DNA of 64,000 bases, from assembly GCA_964384335.1 (NCBI GenBank), contig CAYLKN010000009.1, positions 9,552 to 73,551 of the forward strand, in the 5' to 3' direction. Below, one piece after another: positions 62,598 to 64,000 of this stretch. The translations under genes and the position numbers were made by a program. The DNA is from JAUICS01 sp964384335. GTDB lineage: Bacteria > Pseudomonadota > Alphaproteobacteria > Micavibrionales > Micavibrionaceae. Within the stretch, counting starts at the first letter, position 1, and every line of letters begins with the position of its first letter. The notes beneath the pieces are model-generated. The model did no database searches. It was not told where the DNA came from and worked only from the letters and a program-made list of their open reading frames with translations.

Positions 62598-62927
62598 ATG
62601 GCTAAATTACTTGAATTTCCAGCTGTAAAATCCGTAAATGACAACTCTTCAGACAGCATTCTGCATGAATTAAACATTATGCGTCTCGAAATGCAAAAAA
62701 AGGCAAAAGCGTGGGATGAATGCAACACACGAGTTGCGGGCCTCAGGCAGAAAGCGATGGAAATCATTGATTCGATAGATAAAAATCTTGCCGATCAAAC
62801 AGCAATACAGGCCAGGATCGAAAGAAACAGAAGGTTCACACAACAGATCCAGTCAATATCGCCTGAAAGTTCATTACCGGAACTTTTGGCAATGAAAGAA
62901 GAAATGGTTAAAGCACGCGATAATTGA
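62598..62927 (+). CDS. Orphan 109-residue coiled-coil protein
   Basis: Not recognised. Residues from about 20 to 95 form a long amphipathic helix with heptad spacing (LHELNIMRLEMQKKAK and onward), suggesting a coiled coil. There is no signal peptide or membrane segment. The start at 62598 is well supported by GGGAGG five to ten bases upstream. The gene ends about 90 bases before a strong terminator hairpin. Possibly a structural or regulatory small protein. Confidence 0.6.
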   Translation: MAKLLEFPAVKSVNDNSSDSILHELNIMRLEMQKKAKAWDECNTRVAGLRQKAMEIIDSIDKNLADQTAIQARIERNRRFTQQIQSISPESSLPELLAMKEEMVKARDN

Positions 62928-63019
62928 TATTGGCGTGAAGGAATGTTGCAGATTATATCGCATAAAGATTTGCAACATGCCATTCAGAGGCTCCTGACAG
63001 ATCAATTTAAATGCCAGTT

Positions 63020-63054
63020 AAAACCTATACTTAAAGAAATTAAGTATAGGTTTT
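63020..63054. terminator. Bidirectional Rho-independent terminator
   Basis: A perfect 15-base-pair stem: AAAACCTATACTTAA (63020-63034) and its complement (63040-63054), around a five-base AGAAA loop. It ends in TTTT on both strands, so it can stop transcription from either side. It lies 93 bases after the coiled-coil gene. Confidence 0.85.
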
Positions 63055-63331
63055 ATCCAAAAATAACCGGGTTCAAGCCATACCTATCTTAGTCATTTCA
63101 ACATAGTCATTCTAACCTTTGCCGCCAGATATAACCCACGTGCAACCAGGTCTGTAAATCATCAGGCTGTTTACTCACCCGTTAATATCTATACCGGAAT
63201 ATGCCAAAAAGATAAATTTTACAATGCCTTAAGGGGTCGGCAACTTAATCAAAGCTGGAAGAACCTTACTAAAAATCTGGACAGTACAAAAGGTTTCAAA
63301 ATTTTTGGATTTAAAAATCCACAAAATGTAA

Positions 63332-63360
63332 TTGACATAATCTTATTTCCCTGATAATTT
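63332..63360 (+). promoter_or_regulatory. Sigma70-like promoter
   Basis: TTGACA (63332-63337) matches the -35 consensus exactly. A 17-base spacer leads to TAATTT (63355-63360) as a -10 element. The start of transcription would be near 63367, about 30 bases before the ATG at 63399. Confidence 0.6.
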
Positions 63361-63398
63361 CCCATAAAAATAAAAAAAATAAACGTGTGGGGAAGTTT

Positions 63399-63614
63399 AT
63401 GAAGACTGAAAATGTAAATGACTTTTTTGAGTCACGCTCATATGCAAAATGCCAGGCGGAGCAATTGTTGACCTTTCTTGAAACCAGGTGTGAACATAGA
63501 TATAAAACGCCTCACGGCAAAAGACCGGCGCATTTGACAGAGGATATTGTTCGTATTCTGTATAAAGGCGCAAAGGCTTTTGAAGAGAGAAAGAAAATAC
63601 TTGAAAAAACCTGA
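63399..63614 (+). CDS. Orphan 71-residue small protein
   Basis: Not recognised. Mostly helical and basic, with CQAEQLLTFLETRCEHRYKT and TEDIVRILYKGAKAFEERKK. The ATG at 63399 has GGGGAAG at good spacing and a clear promoter upstream, so I regard it as real. The open frame continues to a GTG at 63387 inside that ribosome-binding site. Confidence 0.55.
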   Translation: MKTENVNDFFESRSYAKCQAEQLLTFLETRCEHRYKTPHGKRPAHLTEDIVRILYKGAKAFEERKKILEKT

Positions 63615-63658
63615 CAGTATTTCTGTATGCAGTTTAAAACTTATGTTATTTTATAAAC

Positions 63659-63988
63659 ATGATAACGTCTTTTTCAAAAGAACTTACCGGAAATTATTCA
63701 TTCGGCGGAAAATCAATTGAGGATCCGCAGGAAGAATTTATGGAGCGATCCAGTCCGGAATCCGTAACTTCTCATATTCTGGCACACGATCTTGCGCTGG
63801 CCCGGCAGAGAGAACTCGCAGCATTGCGTCAACAGGCACTTGATATTGTTCCGCCTTCAACTCCCGCACCTGCGGGTATGGGCGACGGGAATACCAACTT
63901 TATACCGCGCAGCCGGCAGTATGAAAATGAACCAGCGAACACCGGTCAACATTCCCGGGATGATAACGATCGTCAGGGCGTTCTTTAA
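63659..63988 (+). CDS. Orphan 109-residue hydrophilic protein
   Basis: Not recognised. A helix around residues 38-62 (SHILAHDLALARQRELAALRQQAL) is followed by a Pro/Gly/Asn-rich tail that is probably disordered (PPSTPAPAGMGDG, then NDRQGVL). No signal peptide and no membrane segment. The ATG at 63659 lacks a good ribosome-binding site. It lies 44 bases after the previous small gene on the same strand and might be co-transcribed. Confidence 0.45.
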   Translation: MITSFSKELTGNYSFGGKSIEDPQEEFMERSSPESVTSHILAHDLALARQRELAALRQQALDIVPPSTPAPAGMGDGNTNFIPRSRQYENEPANTGQHSRDDNDRQGVL

Positions 63989-64000
63989 ATCACGTCTTTT

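Larger units (their letters stand above)
62928..63398. other. Gene-free region with terminator and a promoter
   Basis: No credible coding frame on either strand. It contains the hairpin at 63020-63054 and a sigma70-like promoter at 63332-63360. From 63055 to 63331 I see no recognisable RNA gene; this 277-base stretch has moderate complexity and could hide a small RNA. Confidence 0.4.

Noticed and set aside
1..64000. CRISPR arrays, tRNA or rRNA genes, prophage, IS elements
   Set aside because: I looked in all gaps for regular short direct repeats, cloverleaf-like segments, integrase or transposase motifs and found none. The only dispersed repeat is the 85-86 bp hairpin pair, with no transposase in the window.

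Overview
The window is chromosomal DNA from an alphaproteobacterium of moderate, rather AT-leaning base composition. The call rests on the linked genes trpA-accD-folC, pyrF/trpF/trpB, cvpA-purF, a divergent slt/smpB pair, a DUF1285 gene beside a MoxR-DUF58-BatA operon, a DUF2336-like protein and a CheY-type protein with a GPDRRR tail. I cannot name a genus. A lineage near the Micavibrio group is only a guess, based on the many large unrecognised proteins. I see no tRNA, rRNA, CRISPR array, phage genes or transposase.

Layout. 1-1304: rplK-rplA. 1322-5833: a GAF hybrid histidine kinase, an orphan 203-aa protein, mnmA and fabI, all on the minus strand. 6010-7428: an orphan 472-aa protein. 7512-10116: pyrF-trpF-trpB (minus). 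10196-13142: a DUF3429 protein, then a TerA-like and a TerD protein on either side of a Na+/Ca2+ exchanger-family protein. 13247-18868: a DUF2336-like protein, then a large hybrid kinase, a receiver protein and an HPt-like protein in an overlapping operon. 19344-36431: a capsule/lipid cluster. 36484-44057: a DUF1285 gene, then MoxR-DUF58-BatA/DUF4159-membrane protein. 44232-48422: three unrecognised minus-strand genes. 48545-56038: a LuxR-type response regulator, slt, smpB, purN, folK, purF and cvpA. 56383-61911: rpsU, an epmB-like gene, trpA, accD, folC and rapZ. 61934-63988: four small orphan genes and several hairpins.

The most interesting block is 19344-36431. It holds a KpsS-like protein (RkpJ-like), a 2476-residue iterative type I PKS/FAS (KS-AT-DH-degenerate MT-ER-KR-ACP), a PLP alpha-oxoamine synthase, a GNAT-like N-acyltransferase, a short-chain reductase, an LtaS-type phosphoglycerol transferase homologue, a lipoprotein, a KpsE-type and a KpsD-type export protein. 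This gene content matches the rkp-1 region (rkpU/A/G/H/I/J) of Sinorhizobium meliloti. The four enzymes also read like a complete route to a sphingoid or ceramide-like lipid: chain synthesis, amino-acid condensation, N-acylation and keto reduction. A head-group step may follow. My inference is that the cluster makes a dedicated aminolipid anchor for an exported polysaccharide.

The second notable structure is an 85-86 bp hairpin repeat present twice in inverted orientation (7430-7514 and 44109-44194), each copy between convergent genes. Re-inverting the 36.6 kb between the copies would put trpFB in the same direction as trpA-accD-folC. The usual trpF-trpB-trpA-accD-folC order is broken here.
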